In this document: positions 1 to 8,193 of the stretch, piece after piece | Layout: each line of letters begins with the position of its first letter | Numbering within the stretch: the stretch's first letter is position 1 | Assembly (NCBI GenBank): GCA_934481445.1 | Contig: CAKSPC010000041.1 | Coordinates: 1 to 22,521 of the forward strand | Direction: 5' to 3' | From: an uncultured Oscillospiraceae bacterium | GTDB taxonomy: Bacteria > Bacillota > Clostridia > Oscillospirales > Ruminococcaceae | Length of the DNA: 22,521 nt | The notes under the pieces: generated by a model | What the model was told of the DNA's origin: nothing | Databases searched by the model: none | Seen by the model: only the letters and a program-made list of their open reading frames with translations | Program-made: the position numbers and the translations under genes

Positions 1-83
1 CTACAGGGGTTTGGGGGAAAACAAGAGTTTTCCACAACATTTTCTTGCAAATTTTCTACTGTTTTGAATTTTTAGAAAGACTC
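1..83. repeat. Partial, degenerate copy (C) of the hairpin-flanked repeat element
   Basis: The stretch matches the right-hand part of the element at 11244-11317: both share the core GAAAACAAGAGTTTTCC, then TTGCAAATTTTCT, then an end of the form TTTTT..GA..AGACTC. The end here is decayed (TTTTTAGAAAGACTC instead of TTTTTCGACAGACTC). As in the other copies, a hairpin follows immediately (87-107). The left part lies outside the window. Confidence 0.6.
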
Positions 84-86
84 ACA

Positions 87-107
87 GGAACGGCGTAAAA
101 CCGTGCC
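87..107. terminator. Hairpin at element border, possible terminator of MCP1
   Basis: GGAACGG and CCGTGCC form a 7 bp stem with one mismatch around a 7 nt loop, 16 bases beyond the stop of the minus-strand chemoreceptor gene. No clean U-tract follows on the minus strand, so termination is uncertain. Its position directly outside the AGACTC end parallels the hairpins flanking the other two element copies. Confidence 0.4.
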
Positions 108-123
108 CGCATTAATTAAATTA

Positions 124-2148
124 TCACTTCAATTTGAACCTTGCCACCTCGTCGCTGAGGGATACCGCCAGTGCGGAAAGCTCCTCGCTTGCCGCCGCGC
201 TCTCCTCCGCGGTCGCCGTGGTGTTGTGGATAGCCGAGTTGACGCTCTCCATGCCCGCGGATACCTGATCCACCGCCAGCTTCTGCTCTGCGGAAGCGCG
301 GGATATCTCGTTCATTATATTCGCAACATCGTCCACCACCTGAACTATCTCGCCGAGCGCCGCGGAAGCTTCCTCCGCAAGCGAAGTGCCCTTGTTTACG
401 GTTTCAATGGACTTTCCGATAAGCTCGCCGGTCTGCTGCGCCGCCTCGGAAGACTTCGACGCGAGGTTTCTTACCTCGTCCGCAACCACCGCGAAGCCCT
501 TGCCTGCTTCGCCCGCGCGGGCAGCTTCTATCGCCGCATTGAGCGCGAGGATGTTCGTCTGGAATGCGATATCGTCGATAACCTTGATGATGTCCTTTAT
601 TTCCTCAGAGGATTTCTCTATCTCGCGGATAGCTTCCAGCAGGTCGTCCATGCTCACGGTGCCGTTCTTTGCGCGCTCGTTCGCCTCTGCGGCGGCATTG
701 AGCGCCTTGTTGACGTTATTGTTGTTCGCGTCGGTCTTTTCTGCGATAGAAGCCACGGTGGATGTTATTTCGTCCACGGCGGAGGCCTGCGTTATCGCGT
801 TCTGCGACAGCGACGCGGAGCCCTCCGCAAGCTGGCTTGCACCCTCGCGTACTTCGCCCGAAGAGCGTCCTACCTCCTCCATCACATGATTGAGCGAATC
901 AAGTATAAGGCTGAGGGATGACTTTATCCTGCCGAAATCACCCTTGTAATCCGCATTCGGCGCTATTGTGAGATCTCCGTCGGAAATGCTCTTGATAACG
1001 GTATGGATATCGTTGATGTATACGCTGATATTGTTGATCATATGACCGATAGAATCGGTTATCATCTGGATCTCGTCGCCGGAATCGCAGGTCGGCGAGG
1101 GAGAAGTTATGTCGCCCTCCGCAAACGCCTCAAGGCGCTTCGCGCTTTCAACAACGGGCTTGGAAATTCTCTTTATGTTGATGGTAACGATGGGAACAAC
1201 TACGATTATGCAGACGACAAGGAATATTACCAGTATCAGAAGCGCACCGAATATCGTGCCCTTAAGCGGCGCATAAGGAGTTGCCACCGCGATGGACCAT
1301 CCTTCGTTGCCATCTACCGGGGCATAGCCTATGTAGTATTCCCTGCCCTGAATTTTCTCCACGGATGTGCCCGTGCCGCTGCCGGTCATTAACGCCACCG
1401 TATCGGAAAGGTTTTCAAGACCGTTCTGCTCCGATCCGTCCGCCATTGCCATCAGCGGGAGCAGGTCGCTGTTGCTGGTCGCGATTATCTCGCCGGTTTT
1501 GTCGATTACGAAGCAGATACCGTTCTCGCGGAAATGCACCTCGGAAATCACCCTGTTGAACAGATCGCTGTCCAGTCCGCCGTACGCAACATAGGAATTT
1601 GTGCCGTCGGTAAAATATTTTCCCATCATTATCGTGATGGAATTATCCGTCATGCGGAGGACAGGGCTGGATACATAGCTGGATTTATTGTCCATCGCAT
1701 AGCGGAAGTATTCTCTGGCGGAAAGGTCGGTATCATTGTAGGTGGTGCCGTCCGCCCTTGCAACGGAGAAATCCTTGAACGTGCTGAGCTCCGCAAGCTC
1801 GGCAAGCCTTGCCTTTTTATCCTCCATGGAAACGCCCGCGCTTACGATATCCGGCTCCGCCGATACCATGCCGAGGTCCTCTTCAAGCTGGTCTACAAAG
1901 CGCACCGTTGCCGAAGCATAGGACTTTGCCAGCGCCACCGCCTCGTCCTCATAACAGGCGGAAATATTAACATACTCCATGACGCACGACAGAATTGCAA
2001 GCACCAGTGCCAGCGATATCATCGGCACAAGGCTCATGAACATCATACGCTTGGTTAGTCCCATTTTGCTGCGGACGTCGCGCACCCTTGCATTGGCTTT
2101 CGCCTTTGCCTGTTTCATTTTCATTTCTGTTTTTTCCGTGGTATTCAT
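124..2148 (-). CDS. Methyl-accepting chemotaxis protein with dCache-like sensor domain (MCP1)
   Basis: This is a 674 aa transmembrane chemoreceptor that should pass an extracellular signal to CheA/CheW. Visible order: a basic cytoplasmic N-terminus (1-34), membrane helix about 36-57, an extracellular region about 58-298 resembling a double Cache domain, membrane helix about 299-322, a HAMP region to about 380 and a long coiled-coil signalling domain. The signalling tip around residues 524-562 contains the family hallmark [20 protein letters not shown] and [15 protein letters not shown]. The sensor has REYF where amino-acid-binding dCache receptors have RxWY, so its ligand is not predictable. 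The protein ends shortly after the signalling domain with no CheR-binding pentapeptide. The start is supported by GGGAGGAT seven bases upstream and by a promoter at 2188-2216. No che or flagellar genes are nearby. Confidence 0.95.
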   Translation of the reverse strand: MNTTEKTEMKMKQAKAKANARVRDVRSKMGLTKRMMFMSLVPMISLALVLAILSCVMEYVNISACYEDEAVALAKSYASATVRFVDQLEEDLGMVSAEPDIVSAGVSMEDKKARLAELAELSTFKDFSVARADGTTYNDTDLSAREYFRYAMDNKSSYVSSPVLRMTDNSITIMMGKYFTDGTNSYVAYGGLDSDLFNRVISEVHFRENGICFVIDKTGEIIATSNSDLLPLMAMADGSEQNGLENLSDTVALMTGSGTGTSVEKIQGREYYIGYAPVDGNEGWSIAVATPYAPLKGTIFGALLILVIFLVVCIIVVVPIVTINIKRISKPVVESAKRLEAFAEGDITSPSPTCDSGDEIQMITDSIGHMINNISVYINDIHTVIKSISDGDLTIAPNADYKGDFGRIKSSLSLILDSLNHVMEEVGRSSGEVREGASQLAEGSASLSQNAITQASAVDEITSTVASIAEKTDANNNNVNKALNAAAEANERAKNGTVSMDDLLEAIREIEKSSEEIKDIIKVIDDIAFQTNILALNAAIEAARAGEAGKGFAVVADEVRNLASKSSEAAQQTGELIGKSIETVNKGTSLAEEASAALGEIVQVVDDVANIMNEISRASAEQKLAVDQVSAGMESVNSAIHNTTATAEESAAASEELSALAVSLSDEVARFKLK

Positions 2149-2187
2149 TTTTATCCTCCCGTGAAATAAGATAAATTTGATATACTT

Positions 2188-2216
2188 ATTTTATCATTTC
2201 ACCAACAAAAAGTCAA
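2188..2216 (-). promoter_or_regulatory. Sigma-A-type promoter of MCP1
   Basis: On the minus strand there is TTGACT, a 17 bp spacer and TAAAAT, with an extended TG one base before the -10 box. It lies about 40 bp upstream of the MCP1 start codon. Confidence 0.8.
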
Positions 2217-2281
2217 GATATCGCAATTTTTTTGTATAGTTTTCACAGTTTCAAGATAAAAAAATATATACCCGCACGTCG

Positions 2282-2317
2282 AAAAAAAGACCCGAAAAGG
2301 TCAATAGTCCTTTTCGG
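2282..2317 (-). terminator. Intrinsic terminator overlapping the end of the DUF5662 gene
   Basis: Read on the minus strand, CCGAAAAGG and CCTTTTCGG form a perfect 9 bp stem followed by GTCTTTTTTT. The stop codon of the DUF5662 gene (2301-2303) lies in the 8 nt loop, so the last codons are part of the terminator. Confidence 0.85.
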
Positions 2318-2846
2318 ATCGGATCATATTTCTGATATACGCGAAAGTGGCGTTCTCGCCTTTCTCCGCCAGCATTCTGAGCAGTTTTTCGATAAGGTCG
2401 GAGGTTTCCGGGTGGATAACGCGGCGCTGCTTTGCCTTGAGAAAATACTCAAGCGGGGCGTCGTCCGTGTATTTTTCACCCTGATATATCTTGCTCGCCG
2501 CGACCCTGTCGCAGAACATTTCCACAACATATCTTAGCGGCATCTTAACGGGCTGAACCAGCTTCGTGGGCGGGTAGTAGTCCGTCCAGTATTCAAAATG
2601 GTGCTTGTTTCTGCCCTTGTTGTGCATCCACGCAAGGGAGTAGCCGTAATCCTCCCGCTCGCCCTCGTTGGGACTTCTTGTGCCGGTGTAGTATTTTGCG
2701 CCGGGGATGAACTCCGCGGGAGAATATTTCGACAGATCATGCCGCAGCCCCTGCCAGAATATCCCCGCCCTGCAGCAGTGCGCAATGACCTTGTGCCGAT
2801 GGCGGGTTATCGTCCTGAAATGCAGAAAAGCTGATTTTAAATACAT
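2301..2846 (-). CDS. DUF5662 family protein
   Basis: This 181 aa soluble protein of unknown function resembles the DUF5662 family. It is rich in His, Asp and Lys motifs that could bind a metal: HRHKVIAHC near residue 16, RHDLSKYSPAEF near 35, AKYYTGTRSP near 50 and HNKGRNKHHFEYW near 75. These are reminiscent of HD-type metal sites, but enzymatic activity is an inference. No signal peptide or membrane segment is seen. The start follows GGGAGG, and that ribosome binding site lies in the loop of a small hairpin (2849-2865). The gene begins 21 bp after ribU on the same strand with no promoter or terminator between, so it should be cotranscribed with ribU under the FMN riboswitch. A terminator closes the operon at its 3' end. 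Confidence 0.8.
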   Translation of the reverse strand: MYLKSAFLHFRTITRHRHKVIAHCCRAGIFWQGLRHDLSKYSPAEFIPGAKYYTGTRSPNEGEREDYGYSLAWMHNKGRNKHHFEYWTDYYPPTKLVQPVKMPLRYVVEMFCDRVAASKIYQGEKYTDDAPLEYFLKAKQRRVIHPETSDLIEKLLRMLAEKGENATFAYIRNMIRSEKDY

Positions 2847-2848
2847 GA

Positions 2849-2865
2849 TCTGTCCTCCCGACAGA
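2849..2865 (-). promoter_or_regulatory. Hairpin presenting the DUF5662 ribosome binding site in its loop
   Basis: TCTGTC and GACAGA form a perfect 6 bp stem around a 5 nt loop that contains GGGAG, the core of the Shine-Dalgarno sequence. It occupies the whole intercistronic gap between the ribU stop and the DUF5662 start, and could tune or couple translation of the second gene. Confidence 0.45.
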
Positions 2866-2867
2866 CC

Positions 2868-3488
2868 TTATTCCTCCGAACAAACGGAATTGAATATAGG
2901 TCTGAGCCTTTTATAAAGCGGCACGGAAATCGCCGCGGCAATTGCGCCCTTTACGAATGTAAACGGCATATTGAACATTACAAGGCATTCCGCAAGGCTG
3001 TTTACGTTGGGGTTTATCGCCTTGTACATACCGATTATCGCGTCCATGGGCATGATGGCTGTGTATATCGGATACACGATAAAATAGTTGGTAACAAAGC
3101 TTACCAGCGCCATCGCCGCCGCGCCGACCGCGCAGCCGATTATCGCTCTCGAAAGCTTAGTGGTGTGCTTTGCAATTAGTCCTGCGGGGAGCACAAGGCA
3201 CGCCGAAAGCAGGAAATTGGAAAGCTCGCCGACGCCGCCCGTCATCGAAGTGAATAACCCCGCGAGGTTCTTCACAAGGCAAACCGCAACGCCCGAAACA
3301 GGTCCCATCGTCAGCGACGCGAGTACCGCGGGCACATCGGCAAAATCAAAGCTGATAAAGCTCGGCATCACGGGCACCTTGAACGAAAGAAACTGCTCGA
3401 GGACCACCGCAAGCGCCGCCATCAGCGCGGTGAAAACGAGACGTTTAACGTCGAATTTCTGTGCCTTTTTAGTCATAGTGCTGTTCAT
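2868..3488 (-). CDS. ribU: Riboflavin ECF transporter S component RibU
   Basis: This 206 aa integral membrane protein is the substrate-binding subunit of an energy-coupling-factor importer for riboflavin. It works with shared EcfA/EcfA'/EcfT subunits that are not in this window. Characteristic family sequence is visible: an Ala-rich first helix (LVFTALMAALAVVLEQF), then DFADVPAVLASLTMGPVSG, LVKNLAGLFTSMTGGVGELSNF and several further hydrophobic helices. The start chosen is the ATG eight bases after AAAGGAGAAAAC. An in-frame ATG 32 codons upstream would translate through the riboswitch terminator and is rejected. An FMN riboswitch directly upstream independently supports the flavin assignment. 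The gene is followed closely by a DUF5662 gene. Confidence 0.93.
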   Translation of the reverse strand: MNSTMTKKAQKFDVKRLVFTALMAALAVVLEQFLSFKVPVMPSFISFDFADVPAVLASLTMGPVSGVAVCLVKNLAGLFTSMTGGVGELSNFLLSACLVLPAGLIAKHTTKLSRAIIGCAVGAAAMALVSFVTNYFIVYPIYTAIMPMDAIIGMYKAINPNVNSLAECLVMFNMPFTFVKGAIAAAISVPLYKRLRPIFNSVCSEE

Positions 3489-3510
3489 GTTTTCTCCTTT
3501 TGTCTTAGGG

Positions 3511-3544
3511 GAAACAGAAAACCCCTGCGTAAAAACACAGGGGG
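3511..3544 (-). terminator. Intrinsic terminator of the FMN riboswitch expression platform
   Basis: Minus-strand CCCCTGTG and CGCAGGGG form an 8 bp stem with one G-U pair, followed by TTTTCTGTTT. It sits between the aptamer and the ribU ribosome binding site, so FMN binding is expected to cause premature termination. Confidence 0.85.
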
Positions 3545-3589
3545 CGCAAATATGTTCCGATATAAGTTGATATAACGAGCACATTTGTT

Positions 3590-3704
3590 TCTGATTCTTT
3601 CATCCGGACTATACCGTCGGTATCGGAATTGCACCGATTCAACCGCTATCGCGGCTCGCGGACTTTCACCGCCGGTGGAGAATTTCACTCCGCCCCGAAA
3701 CAGA
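3590..3704 (-). promoter_or_regulatory. FMN riboswitch (RFN element)
   Basis: The minus strand shows the conserved RFN core in order: TTTCGGGGCGG, GTGAAATTCTCCACCGGCGG, TGAAAGTCCGCGAGC, then GGTGCAATTCCG, CCGACGGTATAGTCCGGATG. The closing P1 helix can form from TCTGTTTC (3697-3704) and GAATCAGA (3590-3597) with one mismatch. It is preceded by a consensus promoter and followed by a terminator and then ribU, the typical arrangement for repression of riboflavin uptake by FMN. Confidence 0.96.
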
Positions 3705-3738
3705 TAAATGTATTCAGACGCATTACGTCTGTATTTAT

Positions 3739-3767
3739 ATTATATACCATTGTTTTCGTTTTGTCAA
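3739..3767 (-). promoter_or_regulatory. Consensus sigma-A promoter for the FMN riboswitch-ribU operon
   Basis: Minus-strand TTGACA, 17 bp, TATAAT matches the consensus exactly. The -35 box lies only about 6 bp beyond the yicC stop codon, so this operon starts right at the end of the preceding one with no terminator visible between them. Confidence 0.92.
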
Positions 3768-3773
3768 TAGGTT

Positions 3774-4652
3774 TTATTCGATATTCTGTATCTGCTCGCG
3801 GATTTTTTCGATCTCGCTCTTCTGGTCAACGACCACGCGGGTGACCTCGATATCCTGCACCTTGGAGCCGATGGTGTTGGTTTCGCGGTTCATCTCCTGC
3901 ACAAGAAAATCGAGCTTTCTGCCGATGGGCTCCGCGCTTTCAAGCATGGTACGAAACTGGTTTATATGGCTGCGCAGGCGCACGGTTTCCTCGTCGACGG
4001 CGGTCTTTTCGGAGAAAATGCCCGCTTCGAGCAGTATCCTGTTTTCGTCGATATCCTTGCCTTTAAGCACCTCGCACATTCTGTCGTAAAGGCGCTTTCT
4101 GTAGTCCTCCACTACCAGCGGAGAACGCTCCTCAACAAATCCGACCCACTTTTCTATCTGGTCAAGGCGGGAAAGGATGTCAGCCTTCATGCGCTCGCCC
4201 TCGGTTTCGCGCATTGCGATGAAACGCTCAAGAGCCTGCTCGGCGGTCACACGGACGTCCTCCCAGAGCTGCTCCTCGTCAACATCGGTCTTTACCACCG
4301 TGAATGCGTCGGGAATGCGCAGAACGTCGCTTTCGGAAAGGTCGTTCTCAAGCCCGAACTGCTCCCCTGCCGCGTGCAGCGCTTCTATGTAGGAGCGGAT
4401 GACCTCGGTGTTGAGCGTTATCTTCTCGTCGCTGACGGAGGTGTTGGTTACAAGGACGGAAACCTCCACCTTGCCGCGGCTTATCCTGCCCTGCAGGAGC
4501 GATTTCAGCCTTTCCTCGGCGAAGCCCATACTGCGCGGAATGCGGCAGCTGAACTCATAGTATCTGTGATTTACGGCGCGTATTTCCACGGTGATGTCCC
4601 TGCCGTTAAGAACATTGTGACCTCTTCCGAAGCCCGTCATACTCTTTATCAT
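3774..4652 (-). CDS. yicC: YicC family endoribonuclease
   Basis: This 292 aa protein has the full family length and both signature ends. The N-terminus is MIKSMTGFGRG followed by VEIRAVNHRYYE, and the C-terminal DUF1732 region carries EAGIFSEKTAVDEE, RKLDFLVQEMNRETNTIGSK and a final acidic helix. YicC proteins are conserved bacterial ribonucleases implicated in RNA turnover and stress physiology. The start is set by AAGGAG six bases upstream. That Shine-Dalgarno overlaps the stop codon of the preceding lyase-family gene (TAAGGAG), implying translational coupling. The usual downstream partner gmk is absent here, and ribU's promoter begins immediately after the stop. Confidence 0.95.
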   Translation of the reverse strand: MIKSMTGFGRGHNVLNGRDITVEIRAVNHRYYEFSCRIPRSMGFAEERLKSLLQGRISRGKVEVSVLVTNTSVSDEKITLNTEVIRSYIEALHAAGEQFGLENDLSESDVLRIPDAFTVVKTDVDEEQLWEDVRVTAEQALERFIAMRETEGERMKADILSRLDQIEKWVGFVEERSPLVVEDYRKRLYDRMCEVLKGKDIDENRILLEAGIFSEKTAVDEETVRLRSHINQFRTMLESAEPIGRKLDFLVQEMNRETNTIGSKVQDIEVTRVVVDQKSEIEKIREQIQNIE

Positions 4653-4662
4653 AATTAACTCC

Positions 4663-5913
4663 TTAAATCAGGCCCTTGTCCGCCATGCGCTGCGCCGCGA
4701 GCATTATTCCCGTCTTTCCGGTCGGGTAGGTAAGCCCGCCCTGAAGCCATACGGCATACGGCTCTCTCAGCGGAGCGTCCGCGGAAAGCTCTATTGAAGC
4801 GCCCATCGTGAATGCGCCCGCCGCCATTATTACCTTGCTGTCGTAGCCCGGCATATCCCACGGCTCGGGGGTCGCAAAGCTGTCCACGGGAGAGCCGCTC
4901 TGAATGCCCTCGCAGAATGCGACAAGCTGCTTTTCTCCGCCAAGCTTCAGCGCCGCGATGATATCGGTGCGCTTTTCGTTGTATTTCGGGAACGCCTCGA
5001 AACCAAGCTGCTCGAAGAATGCAGTTGCGAATACCGATGTTTTCAGCGCCGCGCACACCGCTTCGGGTGCATGGAATATTCCGAGGTACATTCCGCGGAG
5101 CTGATTTAATGTCGCGCCGACTTCCTTGCCCGTGCCCGGGGTGGTGAGGCGGTATGCGCACAGCTCCACAGCCTTTGCGGTGCCTGCGATGTATCCTCCC
5201 GTTTCGGCGATGCCGCCGCCAAGGTTCTTGATAAGGCTGCCGATGATAAGGTCTGCGCCCACAGCTGTAGGCTCGCGCTCCTCGACAAGCTCGCCGTAGC
5301 AGTTATCCACCATGACGACGCAGTCGGGATTTACCGCTCTTACGGCCTCGATAATTTTTCCTATAACATCTATCGTCAGCGACGGACGCAGCGAATAACC
5401 GCGGGAGCGCTGGATATATGCTACCTTCACCCCTGCCGCCTTTGCCTTTATCCCCTCGTAATCGGGAGTACCGTCGGGAAGCAGGTCGACCTGATCGTAC
5501 TTAACGCCGAAATCCTTCAGGGAGCCGATGTTCTCGCCGAAAATTACGGACTGTATCGTATCATACGGCATACCCGTCAGCGAAAGCAGCGTGTCGCCCG
5601 TCCGAAGAATACCGAAAAGCGCAGTGGTTATCGCGTGCGTGCCATTAACGAAGCCATGGCGCACCAGTGCGTCCTCCGCCCCGAGTATCTGCGCAAACAC
5701 AGCGTCCAGCTTATCCCTGCCGTCGTCGCCGTAGCCGTAGCCGTTGGTGCCCTTCATGTGGATATCGCTTACTTTGTTATCAATAAAAGCCTTCAGCACA
5801 CGCTGACCGTTATAAACGGCGAGCCTGTCAAGCTCTGCAAAGGGCTCTCTGCAAAGCTCCTCCGCCTTTTCGGCGGCAGCCGTTATCTTCTGCGAAAATT
5901 CAAAAAATGCCAT
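4663..5913 (-). CDS. Methionine gamma-lyase family protein (PLP-dependent)
   Basis: This 416 aa protein belongs to the PF06838 family, annotated as methionine gamma-lyase family or, formerly, aluminium resistance protein. It has a fold-type I PLP enzyme layout. Visible family sequence includes SDIHMKGTNGYGYGDDGRDKLD, RHGFVNGTHAITTALFGILRTGD, VAYIQRSRGYSLRPS, VMVDNCYGELVEEREP and the putative PLP-lysine segment GSLIKNLGGGIAETGGYIAG. The substrate in this subfamily is not established, so no specific reaction is claimed. The start is the ATG preceded by AGAGGACATAATA; an ATG 19 codons further upstream has no good ribosome binding site. The gene is driven by a consensus promoter at 5979-6007 and its stop overlaps the yicC Shine-Dalgarno. 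Confidence 0.9.
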   Translation of the reverse strand: MAFFEFSQKITAAAEKAEELCREPFAELDRLAVYNGQRVLKAFIDNKVSDIHMKGTNGYGYGDDGRDKLDAVFAQILGAEDALVRHGFVNGTHAITTALFGILRTGDTLLSLTGMPYDTIQSVIFGENIGSLKDFGVKYDQVDLLPDGTPDYEGIKAKAAGVKVAYIQRSRGYSLRPSLTIDVIGKIIEAVRAVNPDCVVMVDNCYGELVEEREPTAVGADLIIGSLIKNLGGGIAETGGYIAGTAKAVELCAYRLTTPGTGKEVGATLNQLRGMYLGIFHAPEAVCAALKTSVFATAFFEQLGFEAFPKYNEKRTDIIAALKLGGEKQLVAFCEGIQSGSPVDSFATPEPWDMPGYDSKVIMAAGAFTMGASIELSADAPLREPYAVWLQGGLTYPTGKTGIMLAAQRMADKGLI

Positions 5914-5978
5914 TATTATGTCCTCTTCTTGTGTGACCGCACAAAATATGCCGTAAAAACGACTGCGCACACATAATT

Positions 5979-6007
5979 ATTATATACCCTTTGCCCAGAA
6001 TTGTCAA
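5979..6007 (-). promoter_or_regulatory. Consensus sigma-A promoter of the lyase-yicC operon
   Basis: Minus-strand TTGACA, 17 bp, TATAAT matches consensus exactly, about 65 bp upstream of the chosen start codon. Confidence 0.92.
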
Positions 6008-6050
6008 GCACCGAAACGGATATCTGCCAAAAATAACCGCCCGTGCGCAC

Positions 6051-6082
6051 AAAAAATCCGCGCCGTGTTATCCACAGCGCGG
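6051..6082 (-). terminator. Intrinsic terminator after the cytidylate kinase-like gene
   Basis: On the minus strand CCGCGC pairs with GCGCGG; GTG and CAC extend the stem past one mismatch around a 5 nt loop. ATTTTTT follows. It lies about 20 bp after the stop codon. Confidence 0.85.
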
Positions 6083-6099
6083 AGCAATATCAGTTAATA

Positions 6100-6705
6100 T
6101 CAGGAGTTATCTGCCTTGATTTTCTTGTCGATGAAATCAGCAATGACGTCGCAGGTCGCTTCGATGCCTGCGGTGCTGCTTCTTATGCAGAGGTCATAAC
6201 CGCGGGAGTCGCCCCACTTGCCGTCGGAATAGTTGTTGTGGTAAGCCTTGCGGTTCTTGTCGTGCCTTGCTACCTTCGCCTGCGCCTGCTCATAGGTAAG
6301 ATTTTCGCGCTCCATGGTGTGGTGTATCCTGAAATCAAGATCGCCGAGCACGAATATGCTGACCAGACCGTCGTATTCCCTGAGAATGCTTTCGGAGCAT
6401 CTGCCGAGAACTACGAAAGACTCGCCGCTCTTCGCCTTTTCGCGGAGAAAATCAAACTGGAGCTGAGCGATGTTGTCCTCGGGGGAGCTGCTGTATCCGC
6501 GCACGGTCCTGCTGAAAAGCTTGCTTTTCTTTGCTTCATCGTACTTGTGCAGTTCGTTGGAATCAAGCTGCTTTGTCTTTGCTATCTCTTCAAGAAGACT
6601 TCTGTCATACATGGGCAGGCCGTACCGCTCGGAAAGCATCTTCGCGATGACGTGTCCGCCGCTGCCGAATTCTCTGCTGACAGAAATGATAAGTTGCTTT
6701 TCCAT
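6100..6705 (-). CDS. Cytidylate kinase-like family protein
   Basis: This 201 aa cytosolic P-loop protein resembles PF13189. The N-terminus ISVSREFGSGGHVIAKMLSERYG carries the nucleotide-binding loop (GSGG at residues 14-17). It is followed by YDRSLLEEIAK, GRCSESIL, an Arg-rich HHTMERENLTYEQA segment that could act as lid, and KVARHDKNRKAYHNNYSDGKWGDSRGYDLCI, all typical of this family. The family is related to CMP kinase, but many members occur beside transporters and their substrate is unknown. The start is backed by AAAGGAGGA. It follows the ArsB/NhaD transporter gene by 21 bp on the same strand and shares its terminator. Confidence 0.9.
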   Translation of the reverse strand: MEKQLIISVSREFGSGGHVIAKMLSERYGLPMYDRSLLEEIAKTKQLDSNELHKYDEAKKSKLFSRTVRGYSSSPEDNIAQLQFDFLREKAKSGESFVVLGRCSESILREYDGLVSIFVLGDLDFRIHHTMERENLTYEQAQAKVARHDKNRKAYHNNYSDGKWGDSRGYDLCIRSSTAGIEATCDVIADFIDKKIKADNS

Positions 6706-6726
6706 AAATCCTCCTTTAACTGACTG

Positions 6727-8097
6727 TTATTGAACAAGATGTGCACTGTATCTGATGAAGATGGATACCATGCAGATCACCAGAACAATAATAGTTGCGG
6801 GGATCGCGTGTTTGCAGTATCTGCCCCAGCCGATGGGGTGGCCCTGCTTTGCAGCAACGGAAATGCCGACTACGTTTGCGGATGCGCCGATAGGTGTCGC
6901 GCTGCCGCCGATATCCGTTCCAAGAGCCAGCGCCCATGCAAGAACGGAAATATCCAAGCCCGAAGTCTGAGAAATGCTGTTGATAACGGGGATCATTGTT
7001 GCCGCAAAGGGAATGTTGTCGACAACGGCGCTTGCGATGGCGGAGAGCCACAGGATGATCGCTACCATCAGCAGCAGGTTGCCGCCGCTTATCATCTCAA
7101 TGAAGCCTGCAACAAGCTCGAGAACGTGCGTCTGCTCCAGACCGCCTACAACGATGAACAGGCCGATGAAGAACAGCAGCGTCTTATAATCCACCTTCTT
7201 CAGCAGCTCAGGGATATCGCGCCAGAAAGCCGCGAGGGTAACAACTGCTATTACGCCGCCGATGAAAGCGACTGTAAGGCCAGTTTCCGCGTGAGTTACC
7301 AGCATGATGACCGCCGCTAAGAAAATGATTATGCTGTAAACAAATTCCTTCTTGTTTACGATAGCCTCAGAGGGCTTGGGGAGCGTTGAAATATCAATAG
7401 GCTCCGCGGAGTTGGACTTGAGTTCCTTTCTGAACGAAAAGAAGAAGAAAATTACCACCGCAACCAGTGCTATCGCCGCGATAACGCCGGTGTTCGTGAT
7501 GAAATCAGCGAACGAGAAGCCGAGGGATGTACCGATGATGATGTTTGGCGGGTCGCCGCACATTGTTGCGGAGCCGCCGAGGTTAGCGCAGAAAATTTCC
7601 GAAATTATCATGGGAACAGGATTGAATTTCAGAAGCTGTGCCAGCTCGACCGTTACTGCCGCAAGGAACAGGATTACCGTAATGCTGTCGATGAACATCG
7701 CAAGGATTGACGACATTATCATGAATGCGATGAAAAGCGGAACTACTTTATAGCGTACCAGCTTTGCAAGGGTCATGCAGAGCCATCTGAAGAAGCCTGC
7801 CTTCGCCATGCCCTCGACCATTATCATCATGCCTGCGATGAAGATGATGGTCGCCCAGTTGATACCACTGGTGCTTTCGCCTGCCTCGCCCGAAGCTATC
7901 CAGAAATCAGGCGTGAAAATGTTCTGTACGTTTAGTGTTGCCCAAATTGCGTCCCAGCTCTGCATACAAACGCCGAAAACGAATATCAGCGTAAGCAGGC
8001 CGCAGCCGAGAGTAACAAAATGGCGCTCGATCTTCTCTGTGATGATCAGAACGAACATCGCGACAAAGATGATCACTGCTAGGATCTGTGCTACCAT
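6727..8097 (-). CDS. ArsB/NhaD family ion transporter (SLC13/P-protein-like)
   Basis: This 456 aa polytopic membrane protein of the ion transporter superfamily has about 11-12 hydrophobic helices in two repeats. Diagnostic motifs are ANLGGSATMCGDPPNIIIG (about 171-189) in the first half, and SAVVDNIPFAATMIPVI and LGTDIGGSATPIGASANVV in the second. Members include Na+/H+ antiporters (NhaD), arsenite pumps (ArsB) and anion carriers, and the sequence does not settle which. No ars genes are adjacent, so arsenite is not favoured. The start is the ATG seven bases after AAGGAGG; an upstream ATG (17 codons earlier) is less well placed. It has a consensus promoter, a leader of about 125 nt with a terminator-like hairpin, and a cotranscribed cytidylate kinase-like gene. 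Confidence 0.9.
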   Translation of the reverse strand: MVAQILAVIIFVAMFVLIITEKIERHFVTLGCGLLTLIFVFGVCMQSWDAIWATLNVQNIFTPDFWIASGEAGESTSGINWATIIFIAGMMIMVEGMAKAGFFRWLCMTLAKLVRYKVVPLFIAFMIMSSILAMFIDSITVILFLAAVTVELAQLLKFNPVPMIISEIFCANLGGSATMCGDPPNIIIGTSLGFSFADFITNTGVIAAIALVAVVIFFFFSFRKELKSNSAEPIDISTLPKPSEAIVNKKEFVYSIIIFLAAVIMLVTHAETGLTVAFIGGVIAVVTLAAFWRDIPELLKKVDYKTLLFFIGLFIVVGGLEQTHVLELVAGFIEMISGGNLLLMVAIILWLSAIASAVVDNIPFAATMIPVINSISQTSGLDISVLAWALALGTDIGGSATPIGASANVVGISVAAKQGHPIGWGRYCKHAIPATIIVLVICMVSIFIRYSAHLVQ

Positions 8098-8148
8098 TGT
8101 TTCCTCCTTTTTCGGTGACCGATCACACGAAAATTTTTTCACGGACAC

Positions 8149-8193
8149 AAAAAATCTCCATCCAACCGACTTCCGCCGGCTATCGGGAGGAGA
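8149..8193 (-). promoter_or_regulatory. Leader hairpin with U-tract ahead of the ArsB/NhaD gene (possible attenuator)
   Basis: In the 5' leader, TCTCC (8189-8193) pairs with GGAGA (8155-8159), and inside it CCGA pairs with TCGG. TTTTTT follows directly. This looks like an intrinsic terminator located between the promoter and the ribosome binding site, so transcription may be attenuated in response to an unknown signal. I do not recognise a known riboswitch class. Confidence 0.35.

Noticed and set aside
386..889. Long plus-strand open frames opposite MCP1 (also opposite MCP2 and MCP3)
   Set aside because: They mirror the conserved signalling domain on the other strand, have no ribosome binding sites and no recognisable domains.
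3485..3688. 67-codon minus-strand frame upstream of ribU
   Set aside because: It lies within the FMN riboswitch and its terminator.
3966..4658. 230-codon plus-strand frame opposite yicC
   Set aside because: It is the antisense shadow of a clearly conserved yicC and has no start signals.
6727..8097. Arsenite efflux pump assignment
   Set aside because: The protein fits the broad ArsB/NhaD superfamily, but no arsR, arsC or other arsenic gene is adjacent, so the narrower call is unsupported.
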